From assembly GCF_004116725.1 (NCBI RefSeq), contig NZ_PDKG01000009.1:1-64000 (forward strand): a stretch of DNA of 64,000 bases, in the 5' to 3' direction. The translations under genes and the position numbers were made by a program. Below are positions 42,217-50,187 of this stretch, one piece after another. The first letter of the stretch is position 1; each line of letters starts with the position of its first letter. The notes below the pieces were generated by a model. The model was given only the letters and a program-made list of their open reading frames with translations. It did not search any database and was not told where the DNA came from. The DNA is from Arcobacter sp. CECT 8986. GTDB lineage: Bacteria > Campylobacterota > Campylobacteria > Campylobacterales > Arcobacteraceae.

Positions 42217-45051
42217 ATGTTACCGCATAAATATCAAGAATTTTATAATGATATAATTAAAAAAATACCAGAAAAAATCATATTTACTGATGATTTACAT
42301 ACATTAGCATACGGAACAGATGCCTCTTTTTATAGATTAATTCCAAAGATGGTAATTAGAGCAGAAAATGCTCAACAAGTTAAAGATATTCTTCAATTAG
42401 CTTACTCAATGGAAATTAGTGTTACTTTTAGAGCAGCTGGAACTTCACTTTCAGGACAAGCAATAAGTGATTCTATTTTAGTGGTTACTTCAAGAAACTG
42501 GACTGATTTTAAAGTTTCTGAAGATAAAAGTTATGTTTCATTAGCTCCTGCTTTAACTGGTGCTCAAGCAAATAATATTTTATCTCCATATGGCAAAAAA
42601 ATAGGTCCAGACCCAGCAAGTATTAATGCAGCTATGATTGGTGGAATTGCAGCAAATAATGCTTCAGGAATGTGTTGTGGAGTTGCTCAAAACTCATATA
42701 AAACATTAAAATCTATGAAACTTATTTTTAGTGATGGAACTGAACTTGATACAGCAGATGAAAAGAGTAAAGAGAGTTTTAAAAACACACATAAAGAGTT
42801 TTTACAAAATCTTAAATCTTATGCAAAAAGTATAAAAGATGATGAAAAAGTAAGTAAAAAAATAAAAGAAAAATTCAAAATGAAAAATACGACAGGTTAT
42901 AGTCTTAATGCACTTGTTGATTTTGAAGATGAATTTGAGATACTTCAACACTTAATTATAGGTAGTGAAGGTACTTTAGCTTTTATAAAAGAAGTAACTT
43001 ATTATACAGTTGAAGATTATAAAGATAAAGCTAGTGCTTTAGTATACTTCAAAGATGTAAATGAAGCATGTAATGCAGTTACAAAACTAAAATTAGCAAA
43101 ACAACATGGTGATATTGTTGTAGATGCGGTTGAACTTATGGATAGAGCAGGGTTAGCAAGTATTGAAGATGACCCAAGTATGCCAGAATACTTAAAAGAT
43201 TTTGATAAAGATGTAACTGCATTATTAATTGAAACTAGAGCAAAAAATCCACAAGATTTAGATGTTCAAATTAAACAAATTGAAGAGTCTTTAGAAGAGT
43301 TCTCTTTAGTAAGAGATTTATACTTTACAAAAGATGTGAAAGAGTATACACAATACTGGAAAATTAGAAAAGGATTATTTCCAGCAGTTGGAGCAGTAAG
43401 AAATATAGGTACTAGTGTAATTATTGAAGATATCGCTTTCCCTATTGAACATATGGCAGAAGCAACACTTAAACTTCAAGAACTATTTCAAAAACATAAC
43501 TATACAGAAGCTTTGATTTTTGGACATGCACTAGAAGGTAACCTTCACTTTGTATTTACTCAAGATTTCTCTACACAAGAAGAGATAAAAAGATATGATG
43601 AGTTTATGTATGATGTAACACAATTAGTTGCAGTAAATTATCAAGGTAGTTTAAAAGCAGAGCATGGAACTGGTAGAAATATGGCTGCTTTTGTTGAGTT
43701 AGAGTGGGGTGAAACTGCTTATAATATGATGAAAAATATCAAAAAACTTTTTGACCCTAATGGTATTTTAAATCCAGGCGTAATTATCAATGAAGATAAA
43801 GAGTCTCATATTAAAAACTTAAAACCACTTCCTGCTACAAATGATTTAGTTGATAAATGTATTGAGTGTGGTTTTTGTGAGCCTGTTTGTCCATCAAATG
43901 TATTAACTTTAACTCCAAGACAAAGAATTGTTATAAATAGAGAGATATCAAGACTAAATGAAGTAAATGAGACAAAAAAAGCTCAAGATTTAAAAGATTT
44001 ATATCAATATGATGGAATGGAAACATGTGCAACATGTAGTTTATGTTCAACTGCCTGTCCTGTTGGAATAGATACAGGAAGTTTGACAAAATATTTAAGA
44101 CATGAGCAAGTTACACCAACACAAGATAAAGTAGCAAATTTAATTACAAATAATTTCTCAGGAACACTAAGTTCAATGAGATTTGGACTAAAAGCTGCAA
44201 ACTTAACACACTCAATTTTAGGTACATCAATGATGAAAAGCCTAACATCAGGTCTTAGAAAAGTATCTAATAATAAAATTCCAAGATGGAGTGAAAACTT
44301 ACCTAAAGGTATAAGTGTAAATACAAGAATTGAGCAAAAAGCTAGTAATTTAAAAGTTGTTTATTTCCCTTCATGTTTAAATAGAACTATGGGATTAAGT
44401 AGTGCAAGTAAAGAGGAAAAAGAGTTATTTGATGTAACTGTTGAACTTTTAAATAAAGCAGGATATGAAATAATCTTCCCTAAAAAAATCGAGAGTTTAT
44501 GTTGTGGTATGCCTTTTTCTTCAAAAGGATTTACATCTCAAGCAAATACTAAATCAAAACAGTTAGAAGAAGCTTTACTTGAAGCTAGTAATAATGCAGA
44601 GTTTCCAGTGCTTTGTGATACAAGTCCATGTGTTAAAAAAATGGTAGAAAGCTTCAAAAGTGAACTTAAAGTTTATGAACCAATTGAGTTTGCATTGGAG
44701 TATTTAGTTGATAAATTAGAGATTGAAAAAATAGATGAACCAATTGCAATTCACTCAACTTGTTCAACAAGAAAAATGGGATTACATGAAAAATTTGTAG
44801 AGTTAGGAAATATCTGTTCTACAAAAGTAATAGTTCCAGCAGATATTACTTGTTGTGGTTTTGCAGGAGATAGAGGATTTAATTATCCAGAATTAAATCA
44901 AAGTGCATTAAGAAACTTACCAAATAGTATAAAAGAAGCAAAATATGCTTTCTCTACTTCTAAAACTTGTGAAATAGGGCTTAGTGAGTATTCAGGAAAA
45001 GATTATAACTCGATTTTCTATTTATTAAATAGATGTAGTAGTGCAAAATAA
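42217..45051 (+). CDS. D-lactate dehydrogenase, FAD and Fe-S type (Dld-II-like)
   Basis: 944 residues. N-terminal FAD-binding-4 domain (RAAGTSLSGQAISD, near 70-83; IGGIAANNASGM), FAD-oxidase C domain with HALEGNLHFVF and KAEHGTGRN, then two [4Fe-4S] motifs, CIECGFCEPVCP (from Cys548) and CATCSLCSTACP (from about Cys604), and two CCG motifs (near 762 and 878). This layout is that of Shewanella Dld-II (SO_1521), found beside lldEFG there. It oxidises D-lactate to pyruvate at the membrane. With lutABC it would allow use of both lactate isomers. Confidence 0.92.
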   Translation: MLPHKYQEFYNDIIKKIPEKIIFTDDLHTLAYGTDASFYRLIPKMVIRAENAQQVKDILQLAYSMEISVTFRAAGTSLSGQAISDSILVVTSRNWTDFKVSEDKSYVSLAPALTGAQANNILSPYGKKIGPDPASINAAMIGGIAANNASGMCCGVAQNSYKTLKSMKLIFSDGTELDTADEKSKESFKNTHKEFLQNLKSYAKSIKDDEKVSKKIKEKFKMKNTTGYSLNALVDFEDEFEILQHLIIGSEGTLAFIKEVTYYTVEDYKDKASALVYFKDVNEACNAVTKLKLAKQHGDIVVDAVELMDRAGLASIEDDPSMPEYLKDFDKDVTALLIETRAKNPQDLDVQIKQIEESLEEFSLVRDLYFTKDVKEYTQYWKIRKGLFPAVGAVRNIGTSVIIEDIAFPIEHMAEATLKLQELFQKHNYTEALIFGHALEGNLHFVFTQDFSTQEEIKRYDEFMYDVTQLVAVNYQGSLKAEHGTGRNMAAFVELEWGETAYNMMKNIKKLFDPNGILNPGVIINEDKESHIKNLKPLPATNDLVDKCIECGFCEPVCPSNVLTLTPRQRIVINREISRLNEVNETKKAQDLKDLYQYDGMETCATCSLCSTACPVGIDTGSLTKYLRHEQVTPTQDKVANLITNNFSGTLSSMRFGLKAANLTHSILGTSMMKSLTSGLRKVSNNKIPRWSENLPKGISVNTRIEQKASNLKVVYFPSCLNRTMGLSSASKEEKELFDVTVELLNKAGYEIIFPKKIESLCCGMPFSSKGFTSQANTKSKQLEEALLEASNNAEFPVLCDTSPCVKKMVESFKSELKVYEPIEFALEYLVDKLEIEKIDEPIAIHSTCSTRKMGLHEKFVELGNICSTKVIVPADITCCGFAGDRGFNYPELNQSALRNLPNSIKEAKYAFSTSKTCEIGLSEYSGKDYNSIFYLLNRCSSAK

Positions 45052-45073
45052 GAAGTAGAATTTTCTACTTCTT
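45050..45073 (+). terminator. Terminator after the D-lactate dehydrogenase gene
   Basis: An 11-bp perfect stem (45050-45060 with 45063-45073) overlaps the stop codon; the right arm ends CTTCTTT. It separates the lactate region from the chaperone gene. Confidence 0.7.
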
Positions 45074-45161
45074 TGAAAATAATTTAAAACCATTTTTTAT
45101 AAAAACTGATATTTACTATTTTTTTGGTAAAATATCACTTTTATGAAAAAGGGATTAGATT

Positions 45162-45986
45162 ATGAAAAAGCTATTAGGAATACTTTTACTATCAACAACT
45201 ATGAGTTTTGCAAACTTAGTTGACGCAGTTGCTTTAGTTGTAAACGATGAACCAATAACTCTTTATGATATAGATAAGAGAATGGTTGAAACAAATTTAA
45301 CTAAGAAACAAGCAGTAGGTTCATTAATTGATGAAATCTTATATAAACAGTTAATCAAAGAAAAAAATATAACTGTTGATTCATTAGATATTAATAATTA
45401 TATGGAAAAAATCGCAGCTTCTAATGGTATGGATTTATATACTTTTAAATCTGTAGTAAGACAAAAATACCCAAATTATAAAGCTTACGAAGATCAAATC
45501 AAAAAAAGAATCGAAAGAGAAAAGTTAATAGGTAAACTTGTAAGAGGAAACCTAAAAATTGCAACAGAAGATGATTTAAAAATCTATTATGAAAATAATA
45601 AAAATCAATTTTCAATGGCAAAAGAGATTGAAGTAGTTCAATATGTTTCAAAAAATAAAGAGGCATTAATCTCTACAATGAAAAACCCAATAGCTACAAG
45701 TAGTGAAATAACACAATCAAAAATTACATTAAAACAAAAAGATTTAAACTCTCAAATGAGATATCTTTTAAATGATACAAAAATCAATCAATTTACTCCA
45801 ATCTTTACTGCTAATAATCAATATGTTTCTTTATTAGTAACTAAAAAAAGTGGTGTAGATGCAATTGCTTTTGATGATGTAAAAAATAAAATTTTTGCAG
45901 TAGTAATGCAACAAAGAGAACAAAATTTCTTAAAAGAGTATTTTGAGAAGTTAAAATTGACTGCAAATATAAAAGTTGTAAGATAA
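45162..45986 (+). CDS. SurA-like periplasmic chaperone/peptidyl-prolyl isomerase
   Basis: 274 residues with a signal peptide (about 1-17, MKKLLGILLLSTTMSFA). The next residues, LVDAVALVVNDEPITLYDID, are the SurA N-terminal chaperone signature; a helical core and a short, degenerate rotamase-like region (about 150-250) follow. It resembles C. jejuni Cj1289 and the protein preceding gatB in H. pylori (HP0659). It likely helps outer-membrane protein folding. It is 10 bases before gatB. A TAAAAT -10-like element is at 45128-45133. Confidence 0.83.
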   Translation: MKKLLGILLLSTTMSFANLVDAVALVVNDEPITLYDIDKRMVETNLTKKQAVGSLIDEILYKQLIKEKNITVDSLDINNYMEKIAASNGMDLYTFKSVVRQKYPNYKAYEDQIKKRIEREKLIGKLVRGNLKIATEDDLKIYYENNKNQFSMAKEIEVVQYVSKNKEALISTMKNPIATSSEITQSKITLKQKDLNSQMRYLLNDTKINQFTPIFTANNQYVSLLVTKKSGVDAIAFDDVKNKIFAVVMQQREQNFLKEYFEKLKLTANIKVVR

Positions 45987-45996
45987 AAGGAAATAG

Positions 45997-47424
45997 ATGT
46001 TTGAAGTAATTATAGGATTAGAAGTACATGTTCAACTAAATACTAAAAGTAAACTATTTTGTTCTTGTGCTACAAGTTTTGGAGAAGCACCAAATACAAA
46101 TGTTTGTCCAACTTGTTTAGGTTTACCAGGAGCATTACCAGTTTTAAATAAAGAAGCAGTTCATAAAGCTATTATGTTAGGAACTGCACTAAAATCAAAA
46201 ATTAATCAAAAATCAATTTTTAATAGAAAAAACTATTTTTATCCAGATTTACCAAATGGTTATCAAATATCTCAATTTGAAGTACCCGTTGTTGGTCTTG
46301 GTGAATTAGTTATTGATTTTGAAGATGGAACAAATAAAAAAATAGGTGTAACAAGAGCTCACTTAGAGAATGATGCAGGGAAAAATGTTCATGCAGGTGA
46401 TGTTTCTAATGTTGATTTAAATAGAACAGGAACACCTCTTTTAGAAATCGTATCAGAACCAGATATGAGAAGTGCAGAAGAAGCAATTTTATATCTTAAA
46501 AAATTACACTCAATTGTAAGATATATTGGTATCAGTGATGCAAATATGCAAGAGGGTTCTTTTAGATGTGATGTAAACGTTTCTATTAGACCAAAAGGTG
46601 ATGATAAGCTATATACAAGATGTGAAATCAAAAATATGAACTCATTTAAGTTTATTGAAAAAGCTATTCATTACGAAGTTCAAAGACAAATTGAAGCGTG
46701 GGAAGATGGAGTTTATGAAAGAGAAGTCGTTCAAGAAACTAGATTATTTGACCCAGAAAAAGGTGAAACACGGTCTATGAGAGGTAAAGAAGATGCTGCT
46801 GATTATAGATATTTCCCAGACCCAGATTTACTTCCTTTAATAATTACAGATGAGATGATAGAAAAATATTCAAAAATCCCTGAGTTACCAGATGAGAAAA
46901 AACATAGATTTATAAATGATTTTGGTATTAAAGATTATGATGCTTCTGTAATTACTGCACATTTAGAAACTGCAGATTTCTTTGATGAAATGATGAAAGA
47001 AGGAATCTCAGGTAAAAATGCAACAACTTGGTTAACTGTTGAGTTACCAGCAAGATTTGGTGAGGGTGTTAATATTGAAAACTCTCCTATTTCTGCACAT
47101 ACATTAGCAACAATAGTAAAAAGAATAGAAGATGGAACAATTTCTGGAAAAGCAGCAAAAGAAGTTTTAGATTTTTTAATGGAAAAACCAGAAAATAGTG
47201 TAGATTCTGTAATTGAAGAATTAGGATTAAAACAAGTTTCTGATGATGGTGCTATTTTAGAAATAATTGATGGAATATTAGCTGCAAATCAAGATAAAGT
47301 AGAACAATATAAATCAGGAAAAGATAAACTATTTGGATTCTTTGTTGGTCAAACAATGAAAGCATCAAAAGGTAGTGCAAATCCTCAAAAAGTAAACGAA
47401 CTTTTAAAACAAAGACTATCATAA
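45997..47424 (+). CDS. gatB: Aspartyl/glutamyl-tRNA amidotransferase subunit B
   Basis: 475 residues of the tRNA-binding kinase subunit of GatCAB, which turns Glu-tRNA-Gln (and Asp-tRNA-Asn) into the amidated form. [20 protein letters not shown] at the start, [27 protein letters not shown] and a C-terminal YqeY-like domain (from about 330) are present. Zn-type cysteines are in SCAT and CPTC. gatA and gatC are elsewhere. It fits the class, which lacks a glutaminyl-tRNA synthetase. Confidence 0.96.
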   Translation: MFEVIIGLEVHVQLNTKSKLFCSCATSFGEAPNTNVCPTCLGLPGALPVLNKEAVHKAIMLGTALKSKINQKSIFNRKNYFYPDLPNGYQISQFEVPVVGLGELVIDFEDGTNKKIGVTRAHLENDAGKNVHAGDVSNVDLNRTGTPLLEIVSEPDMRSAEEAILYLKKLHSIVRYIGISDANMQEGSFRCDVNVSIRPKGDDKLYTRCEIKNMNSFKFIEKAIHYEVQRQIEAWEDGVYEREVVQETRLFDPEKGETRSMRGKEDAADYRYFPDPDLLPLIITDEMIEKYSKIPELPDEKKHRFINDFGIKDYDASVITAHLETADFFDEMMKEGISGKNATTWLTVELPARFGEGVNIENSPISAHTLATIVKRIEDGTISGKAAKEVLDFLMEKPENSVDSVIEELGLKQVSDDGAILEIIDGILAANQDKVEQYKSGKDKLFGFFVGQTMKASKGSANPQKVNELLKQRLS

Positions 47425-47430
47425 AAAATA

Positions 47431-47454
47431 TAAAGTAGGTAACCTCCTACTTTA
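47431..47454 (+). terminator. Terminator after gatB
   Basis: A 9-bp stem (47431-47439 with 47446-47454, loop TAACCT) lies just after the stop codon and is followed by TTATCTTCTTT. Confidence 0.62.
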
Positions 47455-47550
47455 TTATCTTCTTTCACAAAGACTTTAATTTCGACACAATTTACATATT
47501 TGTTATGAATATTTTGATAATATATAAAAGAGTTTATATAAAGGTATTTT

Positions 47551-48441
47551 ATGGCAAGAATAGCAGTTATTGGTGCAGGTAAATGGGGACAAGCACTTCA
47601 TTATGCATTAAGTCAGAAGCAAGAGTGCTTAATCACATCAAGAACAAAAAGAGATATTAAAAACTTTGTAGATTTACAAACAGCAATGGATTGTGAATAC
47701 TTAGTAATTGCAATTCCTGCACAACAGATTAGACAATGGCTAAAAGATAATTTCAAATTTAATAATCAAAAAATATTAGTAGCTTCAAAAGGTATAGAAG
47801 CAAGTAGTGGAAAATTTTTAAATGAGATATATGAAGAGTTTATTCCACGTGAAAATTTAGGCTTTATTGCTGGACCATCTTTTGCAGCAGAAGTAATTCA
47901 AGGGCTACCTTGTGCACTTGTATTAAATAGTTTAAATGAAGAGATTTTTACATCATTTGAGAAGTTTTTTCCTGATTTTATAAAAACATATTACAGCTGT
48001 GATGTTATTGGTGCAGAGATATGTGGAGCTTATAAAAATGTATTAGCAATAGCAAGTGGAATTTGTGAAGGATTAAAACTTGGTAATAATGCAAGAGCTT
48101 CATTAATCTCAAGGGGATTAGTTGAAATGCAAAGATTTGGGGAACACTTTGGTGCAAAGATGGATACTTTTCTTGGACTAAGTGGAGCAGGAGATCTATT
48201 TTTAACTGCAAGTAGTGAATTGAGTCGTAACTTTAGAGTTGGTTTAGGTTTGGCTCAAAATAAAACTTTAGATGATATTTTAGAAGAGTTAGGAGAAGTT
48301 GCAGAGGGTGTAAAAACATCTTATGCAATAAATTCACTAAGAATAGAGCATAATATTTATACTCCTATTGCAGCAGAAGTATACTTAATCCTTGAAGGAA
48401 AAAATCCAAAAGATAGTTTGAAAGATTTATTAAGAACATAA
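47551..48441 (+). CDS. gpsA: Glycerol-3-phosphate dehydrogenase [NAD(P)+]
   Basis: A 296-residue enzyme that reduces dihydroxyacetone phosphate to sn-glycerol 3-phosphate for phospholipids. N-terminal NAD loop VIGAGKWGQAL, SKGIE, GPSFAAEV and the catalytic region CGAYKNVLAIASGICEGL with its lysine, then GLSGAGDLFLTASS and GVKTSYAI are intact. The length is somewhat below the common ~330. Two bases separate it from fetB. A partial CACGTG-containing sequence at 47843-47855 is not a good parS match. Confidence 0.94.
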   Translation: MARIAVIGAGKWGQALHYALSQKQECLITSRTKRDIKNFVDLQTAMDCEYLVIAIPAQQIRQWLKDNFKFNNQKILVASKGIEASSGKFLNEIYEEFIPRENLGFIAGPSFAAEVIQGLPCALVLNSLNEEIFTSFEKFFPDFIKTYYSCDVIGAEICGAYKNVLAIASGICEGLKLGNNARASLISRGLVEMQRFGEHFGAKMDTFLGLSGAGDLFLTASSELSRNFRVGLGLAQNKTLDDILEELGEVAEGVKTSYAINSLRIEHNIYTPIAAEVYLILEGKNPKDSLKDLLRT

Positions 48442-48443
48442 TT

Positions 48444-49139
48444 ATGCAAACTATCTCTTTTGCTCATCTTTCATTAATGTTATTACCTTTAATAATAGTA
48501 ATTCATTTTTATTACAAATATACAAATGATAAAAAAGAGATAGCTTATGCAACAATAAGAATGGTATTACAACTTATTTTAATTGGGTATGTTCTTATTT
48601 TTTTATTTAAGACAAAAGATTTATTAGTAGGCATTTGTATTTTATCTTTTATGCTTATTACTTCAACTATTATAACCCTTAGAATTACACAAAATAAAAA
48701 CTACAAACACTATTTTATTATATTTATTTCTACTTTTTTATCAGCTATTTTACATCTTATTTTGATAATAGAAGTATTAAGATTGGATTCATTTTATGAA
48801 CCTAGATATATTATTCCATTAGCTGGAATGATTTTAGGAAATATTATGAATGTTTTATCTTTATGTATTGAAAGATTTGAAAAAGAGTTATTAAGAGGTG
48901 AAGATTTTATACAAGCAAGAAATATAAGTTTTAAAGCATCTATGATTCCTCAAATAAATACTTTATTAGCTGTTGGATTAGTCTCTTTACCTGGAATGAT
49001 GACAGGACAAATATTATCAGGAGTTGATCCTTTAATAGCTGTGAGATATCAAATTATGATTATGATTATGTGTATTTCAAGTGGAGGAATAGCTTTAATA
49101 ATCTATTATAAATTTAAAGAAAAATTAACTAGTTATTAA
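48444..49139 (+). CDS. fetB: FetB/UPF0014-family ABC transporter permease
   Basis: 231 residues, about six or seven membrane helices. Family marks are YATIRMVLQLILIGYVL (about 32-48), the PLAGMILGNIMN segment (near 123-134) and SLPGMMTGQILSGVDPL (near 175-191). In E. coli FetAB is a putative iron exporter linked to oxidative stress resistance. No FetA ATPase gene adjoins it here, so the ATPase is encoded elsewhere or is shared. It closely follows gpsA. Confidence 0.85.
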   Translation: MQTISFAHLSLMLLPLIIVIHFYYKYTNDKKEIAYATIRMVLQLILIGYVLIFLFKTKDLLVGICILSFMLITSTIITLRITQNKNYKHYFIIFISTFLSAILHLILIIEVLRLDSFYEPRYIIPLAGMILGNIMNVLSLCIERFEKELLRGEDFIQARNISFKASMIPQINTLLAVGLVSLPGMMTGQILSGVDPLIAVRYQIMIMIMCISSGGIALIIYYKFKEKLTSY

Positions 49140-49185
49140 TATTTCCACAAAAAATTCATACTATTTTTAATATAGTAAAATAAAA

Positions 49186-49857
49186 ATGGTTGAAAAAATG
49201 AAAATATTACTGCTTGAAGATGATATGATATTAAATGAAATAATAGAAGAGTATTTACTTGAAAATGGAAATGATGTAATTTCTACAACAAACTCTCAAG
49301 AAGCCTTAGAAACAATATATGATAACCACTTTGATATTTTATTACTTGATGTAAATGTTCCTTATTTTAATGGTTTTTCTTTACTTAAAAAACTAAGAGA
49401 TGAAAAAATTTATATACCTACTATTTTTATGACTTCAAAAAGCCAAATAAGTGATATAAAAGAGGGTTTTGATTCTGGTTGTGATGATTATTTGAAAAAA
49501 CCTTTTGAGTTAGAAGAACTCAATATTAGAATCAAAAATATAAAAAGATTTTATAGTATTGAAGAAGAGTTTATTTATATAAATGAAGAGATAAAATATG
49601 ATACAAAAAATAGTGTTATTATAAAAAATAAAGAAGATTATCAACTTTCAAAAATGGAGACAAAAGTATTTGAATATTTATTAAAAAATAAAAATAGAGT
49701 AATCTCTATAAAAGAACTAGGCTTAAATATTTGGACATATGAAGATATTCCAATAGATACAACTATAAGAACATATATAAAGAATTTGAGAAAAATCGTA
49801 GGAAAAGAGAGTATTGAGAATATAAAAGGAGTTGGATATAAATTAAAGACAGCTTAG
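49186..49857 (+). CDS. Orphan OmpR-family response regulator
   Basis: 223 residues, or 219 if the ATG at 49198 is used, which aligns with the MKILLLEDD start of the paralogue at 57085-57744; neither start has a clear ribosome-binding site. Asp55 (LLLDVNVP) is the phosphoacceptor and DYLKKPFELEELN the lysine motif; the winged helix ends TYIKNLRKIVGKESIENIKGVGY. No kinase gene adjoins it. It is very similar to the copper-locus regulator, and the two bracket the cus genes, so cross-regulation or a shared kinase is possible. Confidence 0.9.
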   Translation: MVEKMKILLLEDDMILNEIIEEYLLENGNDVISTTNSQEALETIYDNHFDILLLDVNVPYFNGFSLLKKLRDEKIYIPTIFMTSKSQISDIKEGFDSGCDDYLKKPFELEELNIRIKNIKRFYSIEEEFIYINEEIKYDTKNSVIIKNKEDYQLSKMETKVFEYLLKNKNRVISIKELGLNIWTYEDIPIDTTIRTYIKNLRKIVGKESIENIKGVGYKLKTA

Positions 49858-49868
49858 TTGCTGTCTTT
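49845..49868. terminator. Bidirectional terminator between regulator and small Met/His-rich gene
   Basis: A 9-bp stem (49845-49853 with 49860-49868, loop TTAGTT) containing GACAGC/GCTGTC, followed by TTTT-like sequence, spans the regulator stop codon and touches the stop of the convergent gene. Confidence 0.75.
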
Positions 49869-50104
49869 TATCCAGAATATTTCTCTGGAGCTAAATCTTC
49901 TAATAATTTATCATAATTAGTTTTTTTAATTGTATTTTTTGCACTTTTATTCATAAACTTATTATACATTTTTACACAATCATCTTTTGTCATATTTTTA
50001 TGCATATTCATATTATTCATAGAGTGATTATGCATCATTCCTTGTGCAAATGCAACACTTGATAATAGTCCTAAACTTAATATTGATATTGAAAGTTTTT
50101 TCAT
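49868..50104 (-). CDS. Small Met/His-rich periplasmic protein, likely copper-binding
   Basis: 78 residues from the ATG at 50104, chosen because it starts a clear signal peptide (MKKLSISILSLGLLSSVAFA); the longer frame to 50173 has no support. The mature start QGMMHNHSMNNMNMHKNM is packed with Met and His, typical of Cu(I)/Ag(I) chelators such as CusF-, SilE- or PcoE-like proteins, but it has no fold I recognise. It is downstream of cusA beyond a terminator, so it may have its own promoter. Confidence 0.75.
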   Translation of the reverse strand: MKKLSISILSLGLLSSVAFAQGMMHNHSMNNMNMHKNMTKDDCVKMYNKFMNKSAKNTIKKTNYDKLLEDLAPEKYSG

Positions 50105-50162
50105 TATTTGTCCTTTTGTTTTATTTGTATAATTGTATATATTTAATATGGAAAAAGTGTGG

Positions 50163-50187
50163 AAAAGCCTCAAGAAATGAGGCTTTT
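50163..50187 (-). terminator. Strong terminator after cusA
   Basis: A 10-bp perfect stem with a GC-rich middle (AAAAGCCTCA with TGAGGCTTTT, 50163-50172 and 50178-50187) overlaps the cusA stop codon and ends in TTTT on the minus strand. Confidence 0.82.

Noticed and set aside
47843-47855. TTCCACGTGAAAA in gpsA as a fourth parS site
   Set aside because: One arm is close to the core but the other lacks symmetry; with 64 kb of AT-rich sequence this is within chance for a half-site.
50105-50173. Longer start for the Met/His-rich protein
   Set aside because: The ATG at 50104 begins a standard signal peptide; upstream residues would bury it.
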